DNA of 64,000 bases from Pachyseris speciosa (GCA_016490735.1 JAEMWC010000024.1:1356001-1420000); one strand, 5' to 3'; shown: positions 45,982-58,540, counted from the first letter of the stretch. Numbers and translations are program-made. Notes: generated from the sequence alone by a model not told the origin.

Positions 45982-48900
45982 TTTTCCCTCAGGAGCCACA
46001 GAGGACCAATCCTTCCTCCATGCGGGACACTTACAGACCATCAAGCAGGAATTACCACTTACAGAATGCTCATAACAGAGGGTTCGAGTTAGGGGTATCA
46101 ACCTCAAATGAATATGATACAAGACCACTGAATGAAAAGTTCCCAAAGAAGCAATATTTTGTACAAGGACGCGTAAGTTAACTCAGTGAACTTTTTTAGC
46201 TAAGACTTTTCAGCAGTACAGCTAGTATGTCCATAACACAGTAGTAGTTATGCAACAAATGTTTACAGAGGGTACCACCCTCACAAAAAGTCAAGCAATT
46301 CCAAGGACCAGTGTAGGGGGGGGGGGGGGGGGGTATTGGGTATTTTAAAGAAATGTCATGAGGCTGAATTGACATTTCAACTGGGGTGGGGTGGGGGTGG
46401 GGATAGAAATCCAAATCATTCTTTATTGTCTTAATTGTTTTTTTTCATACCATACAAAGTGAAACATAAGTTGGGCCAAAGCCAAAGGCTTAAATGGCTT
46501 TTGGTCAGAGACAAAGACTATATTCCAGGGAGGTAGAGGTTTACTGAAACAGCTTGAGTGAAGACTGTTCTTACAGGAGAGGATATGGGGAGCCCATTTT
46601 TGCTTATTAACCTCTACACTGGAAGTAAATATCAAAGGCATTGCATGTTTCCTTTGTAGCCTGCAGGTGATATCTAATGATTGTTTCTTTTTTTTAGGTT
46701 GCAGGTGGTTCAGCAAGCAATAAAATGATTTATGGAACTGACGAAGTTCTACGACAAGCCAAACTCAAAGAGGAAGCTAGGCCTTCAGGATTTCTTTATG
46801 GGACTGATGCGGCAACAAATGTTGGAAAACCTGATCCTGTGCCTCGTCCAAACAATACGTTATGGCTGGAAGAGAGAACGTAAGTGTTATCTGCAATGAA
46901 GTTTATGTAGAACTGATCAACTGATGGAAATTTCTTAATTTCAGTGAAAAAGATGCTCTGAAGAACAAAGAGTTAGCTGTGACACGAGGTAACTGTTGTG
47001 GGAACTATTGCTGCATTTTTTAATCAATAAAGCGGTGGTTTGTGATCTTTTCTATACTGTGTTTCAGTTTAAATTCTTCATATATGCCTGGGCCCTTTAT
47101 GTAGCTTTTTCCCAAAAGCAATGTCCCATACCTTTTTGCCAACTTCGCTATTTATCTGCCTGGACTCATAGTAATTAATCTTCCTTGATTGACAGATGAA
47201 TTTTTATCGAGACATTATGAAGAAAGAAAAAGACAGGCCCTAGCACAACAAGAAGAAAAGAGAAAGGTACTTAAGATGATTAATATATTTTTATATTTTG
47301 GTGATGAGAATTACATTGTACTGTACAGTAGTAAGCTGTGGCCATGATACATGGGTTACATGAGATAGTGGCTTAACACATTCATGACGGGCTCTGCAAT
47401 TTTCGGTCGCTGAAGACCGGTGCTTTGAAAACCTGTAACTTTTCCAAATCCCGGACTATGTTTGAAATGAGCGATTATTATTGCCAAATAATGAGTTTCT
47501 GAGACTCTATCACCCCGTAAACCTACTGAAAGTCCCGATATTCCTTGAATATGACTTTTTATTCTGTTGCAAAACCAAAAAATGCTCTAGAACAGCACCA
47601 AATATAAGCAACTTTGTTTTGAAGTTTTGAAGACAAAAAAACCCTCTTCAAGCTAAAAGTCCACATTGGCAGTAAACTTCTACTCAACTTCTTGCAATCT
47701 GTTCCAATTTTCCCGCTCACTTCCTTAGCCCGACCTGGTAACGCTATTTGATTTCAGTTGCTCTCACTGGTGTGACATGTTCGCTTTGAAATGAAATACC
47801 TACCGAGTTGTAGCTGACTGATCGTTTACAAATAAACGACAGCTAGTGTGACAAGCCTGACATGAAAGATAGAGTCTTCGATGTTGTGGACCAGTAGAAA
47901 TTTCCGTGGTAACCCCTTATATGGAATACCCAGATCAACTTGACCTAAAACCCTCGAAAATTACAGAAAAACATGTAAAAAATGCCTGTCGTGAATGAGT
48001 TAAGGGAAAAAATTAGGGCAACTGACAAGTACTTTTTACACCAAATACTGTCAGAACGTCAAAGATCCGAGGCTTGGAGTAAGGCTAGATTGGTGGGTTA
48101 GGGTTAGGTTAGGGTTAGGGGTAGAATTAGGGTTGGGATTGGGGTTAGGTTAAGACTAGGGTTGGGGTTTAGGGGTTAGGGTTGGGGTTAGATTTTAGGG
48201 ATATGTTTAGCGTTAGGGTCAAAATATACAGTGTTCTTGCTTCCACACTTCCCTTTGCTACAGCACCAAGCTCTTAAGACCTGTTGAAGGTACGCCACCC
48301 CCTCCAACTCTCCATCATTTTCTTAGAATTTCACAAGCATTTGTAGAAATACTATTTTCAGTGACTTCTTCCAGTTTGTGGAGTCCACAGTTTGAAAAAG
48401 TAAAATGAGCTACAAAGAGTATTTTCCGATTAACTCATTCACGACATGCTCTGCAATTTTCGGTCACTGAAGACCGGTGCTTTGAAAACCTGTTACAACT
48501 TTTCCAAATCCTGGATTATGTTTGAAATGAGCGATTATTATTGCCAAATACTGAGTTTCTGAGACTTTATCACCCCGTAAACCTACTGAAAGTCCCGATT
48601 TTCCTTGAATATGACTGTTTATTCTGTTGCAAAACCAAAAAACGCTCTAGAACAGCACCAAATATAAGCAACTTTGTTTTCAAGTTTTGAAGACAAAAAA
48701 CCCTCTTCAAGCTTTAAGTCCACATTGGCAGTAAACATTGACTCAACTTCTTGCAATCTGTTCCAATTTGCCTGCTCACTTCCTTAACCCGGGGTAACGC
48801 TATTTGATTTCAGTTGCTCTCACTGGTGTGACATGTTCGCTTTGTGACCCAAAGGAATTCTGGGATATCCTTGGATAACTGCCGCATGTTAGTCCGCCAA

Positions 48901-49564
48901 TTTCCATTTCAGATATTTTTTATAAGTCTCAAGCCACCCAGACCTGCTGGCAAAATATTGCAGCGATTGCATTATTTACATCTCAAAACTCGTCAAAATT
49001 GCCACGCGAGGTCCCAGAATCTACTCACAGATCGGCTAGGAACACAACTTCACTTCGTGAATCACCATGACTTGATCGAAACCTTTCGGTGGCTGATCAC
49101 TTGGTGTGAAATTGCTTCTCACCTCTGTCTTCTTCCAGAGGATTGCCTCTACCCACCAACCCAATGCCAGGCAGGGGGCTTCTGAGGTGGAAAATGGCTC
49201 AAAAAACACACTTATAAATGAAATACCTACTGAGTTGTAGCTGACTGATCATTTACAAATAAACGACAGCTAGCGTGACAAGCATGACATGAAAGATAGA
49301 GTCTTCGATGTTGTGGAGCAGGGTTGGCGCAGTGGTGAGAGCACTCGCCTTCCACCAATGTGTCCCGGGTTCGATTCCCGGACTCGGTGTCATATGTGGG
49401 CTGAGTTTGTTGGTTCTCTACTCTGCTCCGAGAGGTTTTTCTCCGGGTACTCCGGTTTTCCCCTCTCCTCAAAAACCAACATTTGATTTAATTTGATTTG
49501 ATTTGAGATTTGTAATTAGTAGGCGAAGAGCCACCTTGTGGAAGTACTACTAATAAATCGTTTA

Positions 49565-49607
<43 letters not shown>

Positions 49608-52600
49608 GGAATACCCAGATTGACTTGACCTAAAACCCTCGAAAATTACAGGAAAACACGTAAAAAAATGCCCATCGTGAATGAGTTAAACTGTACCTGC
49701 ATGCCAACACTCACGCCTGTGGATCAAAGACATCAATCTCACACATCGAGGTCAATTTCTCACGCCTGACTCACAAATCCAAATGACGCTTTCTTTAACA
49801 CAACCAAAAAAAAATCAATTCAATTTCCCTGAAAAATATTCCAATAAACAATGCTTAATCATGTTGAATTTGAGTCCTTACTGTATATGAGAATGGGCAA
49901 AAAAGTCGCATTTCAGTTTGCATCTGAGGGAGTCACTGGAAATGAGCATGAACTAGCTTTGGAAGTTACTTTGAAAGTGTTCAGAAGTCGTTGGAACATC
50001 TTCAGACATCAGTAGCGTTCGGACGTTTTCAGAAATCCTGGTCATGAGGTGAAGAAAATCTCACACATTTGACTCAGAAAAAGTTGGCAGGTATAGCTTA
50101 AACCTGTGCAATTTGTTTTTCTTCTCAATTCTAGTACCTCGAGGAACTGCGAAGTTATGATCCCTGGGGACGACCAGGAGGAGGGGCCCCTATGGTGAGT
50201 GAGATATTTTTTCACACTTTTTTTTAAATTGGTTTCTAATATCATTAAGTATGAAATATGAATTCTTTTTGACAGTCTGGCTTGGATGAAAAACCTGACA
50301 CAAAAAGAACAAAGAATGTTACAGCCCTTGTTCAAGAGGTAAATTAAATTGTATGCCTTTATCAGTTTGTTAGTGGCTGCTGAAACTCAAGGCTAGCTTG
50401 TTAGTTAATGTTTCATCTGTGTGAAATTAAGGGAAGGGATGTAGCAGGGGTTGAGGGGGTGGGGTGAGGGTGCAGCAAAACATGGGATAGGGGGATGGGA
50501 AGTGAAAACATGGAATAGGGGGATGGGAAGTGAAAACATGAGATAGGGCAATGGGAAGTGAAAACATGGGATAGGGGAATGGGAAGTGAAAACATGGGAT
50601 AGGGGGATGGGAAGTGAAAACATGGGATAAGGGAATGGGAAGTGAAAAGGGTTCCTGTGGAAAGTTATCTGTTTGCTTAATAAATATATAATCAGTTTTG
50701 ATGGGTGACTTATTTTTTTAGGGAAGTTATCAGCCATTTGGTGGCCGTCAGGGTGGTGGAGGAGCTCCAGTTAGAACAGAATCAGGCCGGGTTGCTGCAG
50801 GTTTCCGTGCTGATCCTGAGCTCAGATTTCCAAAGAATGCAGCCAAAAATGATGTTGAACCTGTCCTGGTGAGTGCTAACATCTTCTCCCACATGTCTTT
50901 GTGTGGTTAATACTTAACAAATAGATTCCATGTTGCCGTGCGTGTGTACTCTGATAACAAACAGATGACATCAAAATGTTGTGAGATCAATGAAGTATGC
51001 TATGAGCCCCAGGCAAGTACAGTGACTGATGGTCTTAGCTAGACCAATCAAAACGCAAGGTTTACATCGTCCATTGTATAAATGCAAATAATAATTTTTT
51101 TTTTATTTTTTAGTTATATTGTTCTAGTTAAGTCATGTTTACTTTTGTTTGCAGAGGTATGGTGGACGAGATGAAAGATACAGACAGGAATTAGGTTAGT
51201 TTGTTTAAGATAAAATTAAAATGTTAATCATGCCAGCTGGTAACACTTTCAGGTTGCTGTGTACTTGTCACCTCCCACACGGATTTTTTGGTATTATTTA
51301 GATATGGTGAAAATATGCTTTTGATATGTGATCACATACCAGTAATATACAAAAAGCATACCGTTTTCATACACAGAAACATATGTTATACATATCTCAA
51401 GAGGTACATTTTTGATATTTTTTACTCTCAAATTTCGACATAGATATTATATCTTAAACATACCAAATACATACACTCCTAAATACAGATTTTTTGATAT
51501 TATTTAGATATGGTGAAAATATGCTTTTGATATGTGGTCTCATACCTTTTTCATACACAGAAACATATGTCATACATACCACGAGAGGTATGTTTTTGAT
51601 ATTTTTTACTCTCAAATTTCGACATAGATATTATATCTTAAACATACCAAATACATACACTCCTAAATCTCTCCAAAACGTACACAAAATAATACCAGAA
51701 ACATATCAAAAATGATGAAATATACACACCCTGAAGCATACCTTCTACATATCTCTGGCAGCTATGTTTTTGGTATTAATTTTAGATAACAATTTAATAA
51801 ATATATAAATACTGCATGTATCCCTTTATTAAATATGTTCTTGGTTTATTTTTGGTATGTTTAAGATATACTATTACAATTATTTGTTCTATTAAGCTAC
51901 ACAAATTATACACGATGTATATCTTAAACATACCAAAAATACACCAAGAACACCCTCTTATCATATACTCTAAAATGTATACACCTTACCACAGAATATG
52001 TTAATGGTATGCAGAAGTCAATTAAATTGCAACCATTGTATGACACGTTGATCATTAAATGCAGACAAAATTCACTATTTTGAAGTATTACATCACCCTG
52101 TGTTTTAGCAATGAAAGCAACTATTAGATCTGAGGCTGTCCAACAATTTTATTTACAATAAGCAAATTACACTTCACTTAAATACCGGTAACTTCAAATC
52201 AATGAAATGTGCGTGTCAATGGAATTTGTTTTTCCAGATTTTTACATACACAGTATCTGGCAAAATTAAACGTAGTTGTCTGAATCACAAATTTTGAATA
52301 AATTTCTAATATTATTGTCAAAAATATAAAAAAATGTTAAAATTAAGGTTTACAAACTTGTATAACTATTCAAGGGAAAGCTGATCTAGAGATTACCTAT
52401 ACATCTGAATTTTAAAATTTGCATGAACTGGAACAAAAATGAGAAGAAAAGAGGCAAACAGCGGACTTAGCTTATTGATTTAATTTTTTGCTCTGTTCAC
52501 GGAGCTTCCTTTGCTGTCTGTGGATGAGGTGATGCCAACAATATGCCGCTCCAGCTAGTTACATGTATAATGTACTTTTGCTCCAGGATGTCTAAAACAA

Positions 52601-55600
52601 AAATAAGATTTCTTCAATGATCATGACCATTTGTAAATTACACGTAGCAATTCTAGACTGGTTTAGTCATTAATTCACTAGATCTAGTCAAGAGTACTCA
52701 GGATAATTTAAGACCTACCAAAAAATGGACTTGGAAAAGCTCGATCTCAGTACTTTTACAATAACCTCATGTTCAAAATATTCAGGTTGAACTACAGTAT
52801 GCATAGTTTGTGCTGGTTTGGGCACATGATATTCAAGGAGTTTCAAGAAGTGTTCATAGCAAGTTTAATTTCTCTTGCACTATGTTTTGAAATGTTTTCA
52901 TTGTTTGATAGAAACTTTAAAAAAGTCCATCCAGATGAAGCATGGAACACAAATTTACCTACCGACTTTGGTATAATCCTATATTGTTTCCCATCCGAAC
53001 GAAAATCAAGCACTCTCAGCAAGGGCTTTTGAAGTGCCCTTGAAATCTAAAATGAAATTTCAGGACTTTTCAAGGAGTAGCACGAACCTTGAGTATGTTG
53101 CCCAGTATCTGATTACTACAGTTTAAAACTGCTATAACTTTCCTTCCTCAATCTGAAATTTGGCCCTCAGACAGTCGATTTAGTCTATAATATGATGAAA
53201 AAAGGTCTACGTTTTGCCTTTGTATCCGTCATGATATTTGCATTTCTGCAGAGCCCCTTTGTTGCCCAGTATCCGACCAAACAACATAAGTAAACGTAAC
53301 TTTCTCACTGATTCATGGAAAACATCCTTGGACAAGCCAAAGTCACAGTTTGCCAGCTCAATCAGCCAATCTGTTAAATGTTTTTCCTCAATTTTTTGGA
53401 AGGAGAGCCCTTCCAGCAGTCATAGTTCGCCCTCCCACCCAGTATGTCCACCGATGCTGTGTTTATTCCCCACTTTTGGGCTCCTTGCAAGTACTTAATC
53501 TGCCTTCACTAAAACCTCTCATTGCTTTGAGAAATATATCAGAGTAATCGCTTTCATTGGGCTTTTGCGATGCCATATACTAGAGTCAATAGAAAGGTCT
53601 GAGTGAAAATCCCATTTTAACTTCCGCTTACCTAAAATGCAGTCTTGTGAAACAAACGCATGGACCTACAAATGTACAGTTGTATGAATCAAATTAATTA
53701 CCCAGTGGCCAATGGTCAATTGGGTGTGATTGTTCATGAAATCAATTGACTGTTGGACATCGGGTGAGTAAGTAATTTGACTCACAGGTCCGTGTAGGCC
53801 GAGTCGCCAAGCCATATTTGAAAACGCTTAGGGCACTACACATTTGAATCAAGACTCTTTAGACGGTCTCAACGGAGAAGATTCTAGATATTATTCAGGA
53901 ATAATTCCCTCTCCATGTTAATGGTCCTCCGGAGCCTACAATGGATGTGTTCTGTTACTATCTGCCGAGGTCCACGTGAAATTTCAACGTGATTTGAGCC
54001 TTTGGAATGAGTTTATGGCTGTTTTCCGTCAGTGGATCCGGTGAATTCCTCTGGCAGACTACCCTGCCATAATATTATATTGGGTACATTTTCAGAGAGA
54101 GAATCTCCACGAAATCTGTTCAAATCGACCAAGAAATCAGACAGGACACAAAAGGAACTATAAAAGAGGTCAGGTGAGAACACTTTACTGAAAAATCATT
54201 CCTAATTTTGCCTTCAAATTCGATACCTTTTCCCCATTCAAACCCTTGCAATTTCACTGTTATCCAAAGGTCACCTTGATGCTCAAATTACGTGACGCGC
54301 GCCGCTGTTTGCGTTATAACCGTCAACACAAATTGTGGAGCTTATGATTATATAGCCAACATTTCACACACCTGAATAGAAATGCGCCTTCTGCAAGTGT
54401 TTTTCAAGCTAAAAGCCCACCAAACCTTGGATTTAAAAGGTGAAATGTTGGGCTTCCTTTCGGAATACTTCGTTCGAGGGAAATTAATAAACGCATCGCT
54501 TTAATTGAAATTATTTTGTAACTGGTCGGATACTGGGCAACATACTGTACCGATTCAAAGACCTCAAGACACGACTGTGGCCGCGATGGATAACGCTGTT
54601 CAGCTCGAAGAGCACTAGATGTTATGCGATGCTTTTGTTATTTCAGGTTTTACTGTGTCCTTGACAAGTTACGGCTTTTTACAGTTCATCCTTTTGTGTG
54701 CACTTACCAAAAACTTTCATTGGCTTGCCTCGTACCGGCTGATATATCCACGGTGATGCCTTCATTTAGTTGGACGTCGGAGCCACAAACTTGCCTTTTG
54801 TTTACTACGCTAACGCTGTTTTCCACTGATCAACGAAAAACACATCTTCGCGAAGGGAAAGAAAGAACAATTATTCACACAATCGAGCGAAAGAAAAGAC
54901 TATTCAAAGACGGGCGCCAAAAGAGAATGAATAGAGGTTCTTTGTTTAGTAAAAGCACGAGGATAGTCACGTGAAAATTCGCTCGCTATCATTGGCTGTT
55001 GCTGTGTAAAGTCCGCTGGATTACCTGATTGCAGTCTTCAAAGAATCTTGTGCCTTACCGTGGAACTTGTAATTCGCTTTCCTCCGGCAAATATCTAACT
55101 TCATTTGCCTCTTTTCCACTGAATTGTTCAGACATTGGGGATATGAATCCAATTTCTGCATGGCGGAGATTTCGCCAAAAACACGCTTCGTGAAGACTAG
55201 TGAAGACTTGTCTTAAGTGGAGGATAAAAACATGTTTCAGATGACCCATTTGTCCTCGAATATCATTTGATTTGTGTTCATGGTGAGAAAACTCCATCGC
55301 TTATAAACGCCTGATTTTACATTTATTTCATTTCAAAGGACTTTATAAATTTAACGTTTTAAGTTTCATGAGTTTTTTGACAAGTCACTGAGTAAATTGT
55401 GTGACTTTAGGCCGCTTTAGGATTATGTGATTTTAGGGTTGTATTTTATTGTAAGCTTAAGCTTATATATATATTTGTCTTTTGTAAATGACTGTAACCA
55501 TAACATCATCGTATTTTACAAATAGGCAGGTATTACCAGATCAGTTTCAATAATAAAGTACTTTGTTAAATGCAGGGCTCCTTGTGGCAATTCGTCATGT

Positions 55601-58022
55601 ATTGAGGCACTCACTTGTAGCTGTTGTTAAAAAGTTTGAGAGAAACACCAAAAAGGCGATTTTCTATGACAATATTTCCGCTCCCAAGGCAACAATTGAG
55701 CACCTTGTAGCAGTCAAGTCTGACAACAGGCAACTGCATTGCATTCATGTAGAGCAAATACTTTACAAAAGCTTTTTAATTGATACTGGTGATGCTTCTA
55801 CAGTATATACCTAGGTGTTGCACCCAACTCATTGGAAACATTTTAATGGTATTACTCTCCCTGTTGAATAGCATATTTCTGTATACATGAGTTATTAACA
55901 TACATTTTTGGTATGTTGTACACCCAGAAACACCAAAGTACACTTTTGATATGTTATGTTATATACAATTTTTGTATGTTACATAAATTATTAAAATACA
56001 TTTGAGGTATGTTGTACACTTAGAAATACCAAGTACACTATTCATATGTTTTTTCTACAGTTAAGGTACTCACTAAAAGCTATGTATTTGGTATGTTAAA
56101 AAAGAGACAGTTAAATTACACTTTTGATATGTTTTTGTTACTCTCCTGGTATGCCTCAAAAATACACTTTTGATATGTAATACTAAAAACATACCTCATA
56201 ATGACAGGTATATCAAAAACATATCAATAGCAACTCTAAAGCATATCAAAAAATCCGTGTGGGCTTGTTTGTTTGCTTTTTTGTTGGCCTTTTTGAAGTG
56301 AAAGAAACTTAAAGTGCCAGGCCTTTAAAACTGCCCTTTTTTGACCAGTACTCCCAGATCTGTAATAATACACTAGAACCCCGATAACTCGAACTCGGAT
56401 AACTTGAACTCCACCACTAACTCAAACTGAGTCTCAATTCCCTTGGATTTGACCCAACTTTTCAGTCATTTTGACTGGGTTAACTTGAACTTGGATAACT
56501 CGAAAACCCCACTAACTTGAACCACATTTTGTTTCTCTTGATCAAAATTTACCCCAATAAGTCAAATTTCTGGTGTTTATAACTCGCTGGCCACGGATGC
56601 CCATGATTGAGCTGATATCCCATTAGCTTTTCTTATCATGTGATTGAATTCTAACAATAGAACAAAGACTGGAGCAATTTGATTTTAATTAGTGCAATGA
56701 ACAGATCATGTATTTGACAGTTGTTACAAAATTTATTAGTTTCTCATGAAATAAGTTTAATTTGCACTGTATTGTATACTGGAGTGCTGAAAATCAATAA
56801 ACTATTAATTATTAACCTGGAAAATTGAATATATTAATCGACCCTGATAACTTGAAATCCCGCTAACTTGAACAGTTTTTTGTTTCCCTTCAGAGTTCGA
56901 GTTACCAGGGTTCTACTGTTGTTCTATTTTTGTCAATTTAATTATCTTAAACCCATAAAAATAAATATTTCCCATTTGAAAAAAAACAACAACAACCCTG
57001 TTGTAGACATATGCCCCAAACCCATGGGTTAAGAAAGGCAACATTTGTGACTGTCACATGGGTTAATGACTGAACTGGTTCAGTGGCAACTTACAACAGC
57101 TGATTGTGGTGAATTATTGTTTGCAGACTCTATGATTGAAGGCTCAAGGACAAGAAAAATGCTGCAGAGGGAAAAAAGCATTGAAGATGAAATTCAACAT
57201 GTAAGTTTCTATAAACCATTCATGCACTACTTCGATCCAAAGGGGAAATCTTATAGTATTTACATTCAAGGTCACATCCTTCTCTCTCATTTCCAAACAC
57301 TCAATTTCTGTCAGTAACAACAATGAAGTCAACATGTGCACTTCCATATACAGTGACGACAGTCAGTGATAGTTTTTAAGCTTTTGCAGCTTGTTTAAGG
57401 TATTTTATTAATTTGCAAATACTTAGAAGCATCTTATCCTTATCATAATAGTTCATAATGGCCTGTAACTATTATACACATATTAACCAATTTGCAACTT
57501 ACAGTAAAGGTTTCTATAATTTTTATAGTTTGAAAATTGTACTTGGAACACAGAATTCACCTAAGAAGCTTATAAACATACAGAATTTGAGTGCTGCACC
57601 TAAACTTACAATATTATTTAATAACATTATTTTCTTTCCCAGCTTTCAGCTCTCATTTTAGCTCTTAAAACCATTTTCAATTGCTTCTTAGAATGTTCGT
57701 TAGAATTACATTCATTGGAATTTTTTAATCTGATAAAAAAATGGGAGGGCTTTTCTGACTACCATGTGGATGGGAGTGCTTTGGAATTTCATTGCAATTC
57801 TCAGATAAGGAAGAAGCATGCAACTCAACAAAGATTTGACTTCAGGAGTAAATTAATGCTGGGCCTCCTTGTCGTAAGGTGTCATAAGGCAAAGAAGAGA
57901 GGATGAAATTCAAAACATACCTTAAAACTAATAAAAGTTTCCTTCTGCTGATCTGTAGATCAATAGGTACACTGATCAGTTTGGAAAGGAAGGTGCAGGA
58001 GCTCCAAGAAAAACAGGCTCTG
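45982..58022 (+). CDS. CSPP1: CSPP1-like centrosomal/ciliary protein, internal exons (partial)
   Basis: Ten phase-compatible exons: 45982-46172, 46698-46879, 46945-46988, 47196-47266, 50135-50194, 50276-50338, 50722-50868, 51155-51194, 57127-57200, 57959-58022 (312 codons; 3' end not found). A charged helix (HYEERKRQALAQQEEKRK) leads into YDPWGRPGGGAPM. Two related segments follow: QPFGGRQGGGGAPVRTESGR and FGKEGAGAPRKTGSG. Human CSPP1 has one similar segment (NPWGKGGGGAPLRD) after a charged coiled coil, which is why I name it; in vertebrates CSPP1 acts at spindle poles and ciliary axonemes. The rest (YGTDEVLRQAKLKEE, LEERTEKDAL) I cannot place. Exons are very short (40-190 nt), and introns hold TTAA MITEs, a minisatellite and a ~5-kb TIR element. 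Alternative: another ciliary coiled-coil protein with GGGAP motifs. Exons certain, name moderate. Confidence 0.68.
46318..46334. repeat. Poly-G run
   Basis: A second long G-run, in an intron of the CSPP1-like gene. Confidence 0.9.
47377..47999. mobile_element. TTAA-flanked MITE family M47, copy A
   Basis: TTAA lies at 47373-47376 and 48000-48003. Inverted ends read C(A/T)CATTCA(C/T)GAC(A/G)GGC. The body (ggtcgctgaagaccggtgct, aacctactgaaagtcccg) is shared with copy B at 48434-49685. Confidence 0.85.
48093..48231. repeat. Degenerate interstitial telomeric repeat (TTAGGG)n
   Basis: Many GGTTAGGG, GGGTTAGG and GGGTTGGG units run over ~140 bp between the two M47 copies, in an intron of the CSPP1-like gene. 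The units are too diverged and embedded for a chromosome end. Confidence 0.9.
48434..49685. mobile_element. TTAA-flanked MITE family M47, copy B, with two insertions
   Basis: TTAA lies at 48430-48433 and 49686-49689. It aligns with copy A, but carries an extra ~370-bp block (about 48845-49213, no recognised content) and a SINE at 49312-49603 that replaced ~30 bp of the body. Confidence 0.85.
49312..49603 (+). mobile_element. tRNA-derived SINE, full-length-looking copy
   Basis: A-box TTGGCGCAGTGGTGAGAGCA and B-box GGGTTCGATTCCCG form a tRNA-like head, followed by a body (ttggttctctactctgctcc, ctccgggtactccggttttc), an A/T-rich ttgatttgattt stretch and a (ATT)n tail. The head suggests a Gly- or Arg-like tRNA ancestor. 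Other copies lie at 17168-17222 and 21648-21772. Confidence 0.88.
50477..50648. repeat. 28-bp minisatellite
   Basis: Six units of aaaacatgggatagggg plus atgggaagtg lie in the intron between exons 50276-50338 and 50722-50868. The minus-strand FTSHSPIPCF frames come from this repeat. Confidence 0.92.
51274..56263. mobile_element. ~5-kb TIR element with subterminal ATATGT repeats
   Basis: Both ends read inwards as CCCACACGGATTTTTTG, a perfect 17-bp TIR. CT flanks each end (possible 2-bp duplication). For ~740 bp on the left and ~370 bp on the right the sequence is dense in TTTTGATATGT/ACATACCAAA motifs; on the left a ~200-bp block is tandemly duplicated (51282 and 51485). The centre is a copy of the repeat also found at 62050-63585. 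A frame at 55563-55814 has no recognised domain and no transposase is visible, so I take it as non-autonomous. It fills the large intron between exons 51155-51194 and 57127-57200. Confidence 0.7.
52105..55490. repeat. Core repeat C52, copy 1, with an inner insertion
   Basis: It aligns with 62050-63585 in the same direction (for example tgaggctgtccaacaa, cagcggacttagcttattga, ccgattcaaagacctcaaga). It is interrupted at about 52784-54548 by ~1.76 kb absent from copy 2. The inserted part contains several gttgcccagtatc(c/t)ga phrases in both directions, including at its right end, so it may itself be an element. No coding support for the frames inside. Confidence 0.75.
56371..56918. mobile_element. 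Tigger/pogo-like MITE
   Basis: Terminal inverted repeats CA(C/G)TAGAACCC.G.TAACTCG AACTC face each other across 548 bp, with extra internal taacttgaa units. TA precedes the left end; the right flank is TT. The CAGTAGAACC start is typical of pogo/Tigger relatives. Confidence 0.75.
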
Positions 58023-58169
58023 GTATGAAAGCTTTTTCCCTCTGTACATTGATATCAGTTATATGGGTTATCTAAGAAGGATAGTGTGGGGTGGAATAGA
58101 TTTAGGTGAGGATCAGAGTAACGAGGCTTTTTATAGATGGTGATGAAGGTGGTTGCCCCAGTAAAAAAA

Positions 58170-58540
58170 TTTCGTGATCACAGCGTGATCACAGATCATG
58201 CCCGTGATCACACCCGTGATCACTCTCTTTAGCGTGATCGCGCTCTCAAGCTGGCGTGATGAGCCCGTGATAGGAGTGATCACAGCCGTGATCACTCCTT
58301 GCTGCGTGATCACGCCCTTAGCTGGCGTGATGAGCCTATGATAGGAGTGATCACGCCCGTGATCATTCTGTTCCTAAAGTTGCAACCGTGATCACCCTGA
58401 CTGGAAAGCTACGTTCAGTTTTCTATGAGCTGAACAAAAAGACGTAATATTACGTCTTTTTGTTCAGCTCATAGAAAACTGAACGTAGCTTTCCAGTCAG
58501 GGTGATCACGGTTGCAACTTTAGGAACAGAATGATCACGG
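58170..58540. repeat. GTGATCAC-rich repeat ending in a perfect 184-bp palindrome
   Basis: The octamer GTGATCAC, itself a palindrome, occurs ten times here, usually framed as gcccGTGATCAC or gagTGATCAC. Bases 58357-58448 and 58449-58540 are perfect reverse complements with no spacer; the centre is gacgtaat/attacgtc. The unit lies after the last CSPP1-like exon seen. Confidence 0.92.

Noticed and set aside
48093..48231. Chromosome end
   Set aside because: TTAGGG units are degenerate, short and surrounded by exons of one gene, so this is interstitial.
49227..49496. Three frames over the SINE
   Set aside because: They translate the tRNA-derived SINE on both strands.
54624..54974. 116-residue frame
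   Set aside because: Lies in repeat C52; the copy at 62700-63100 does not keep it open.
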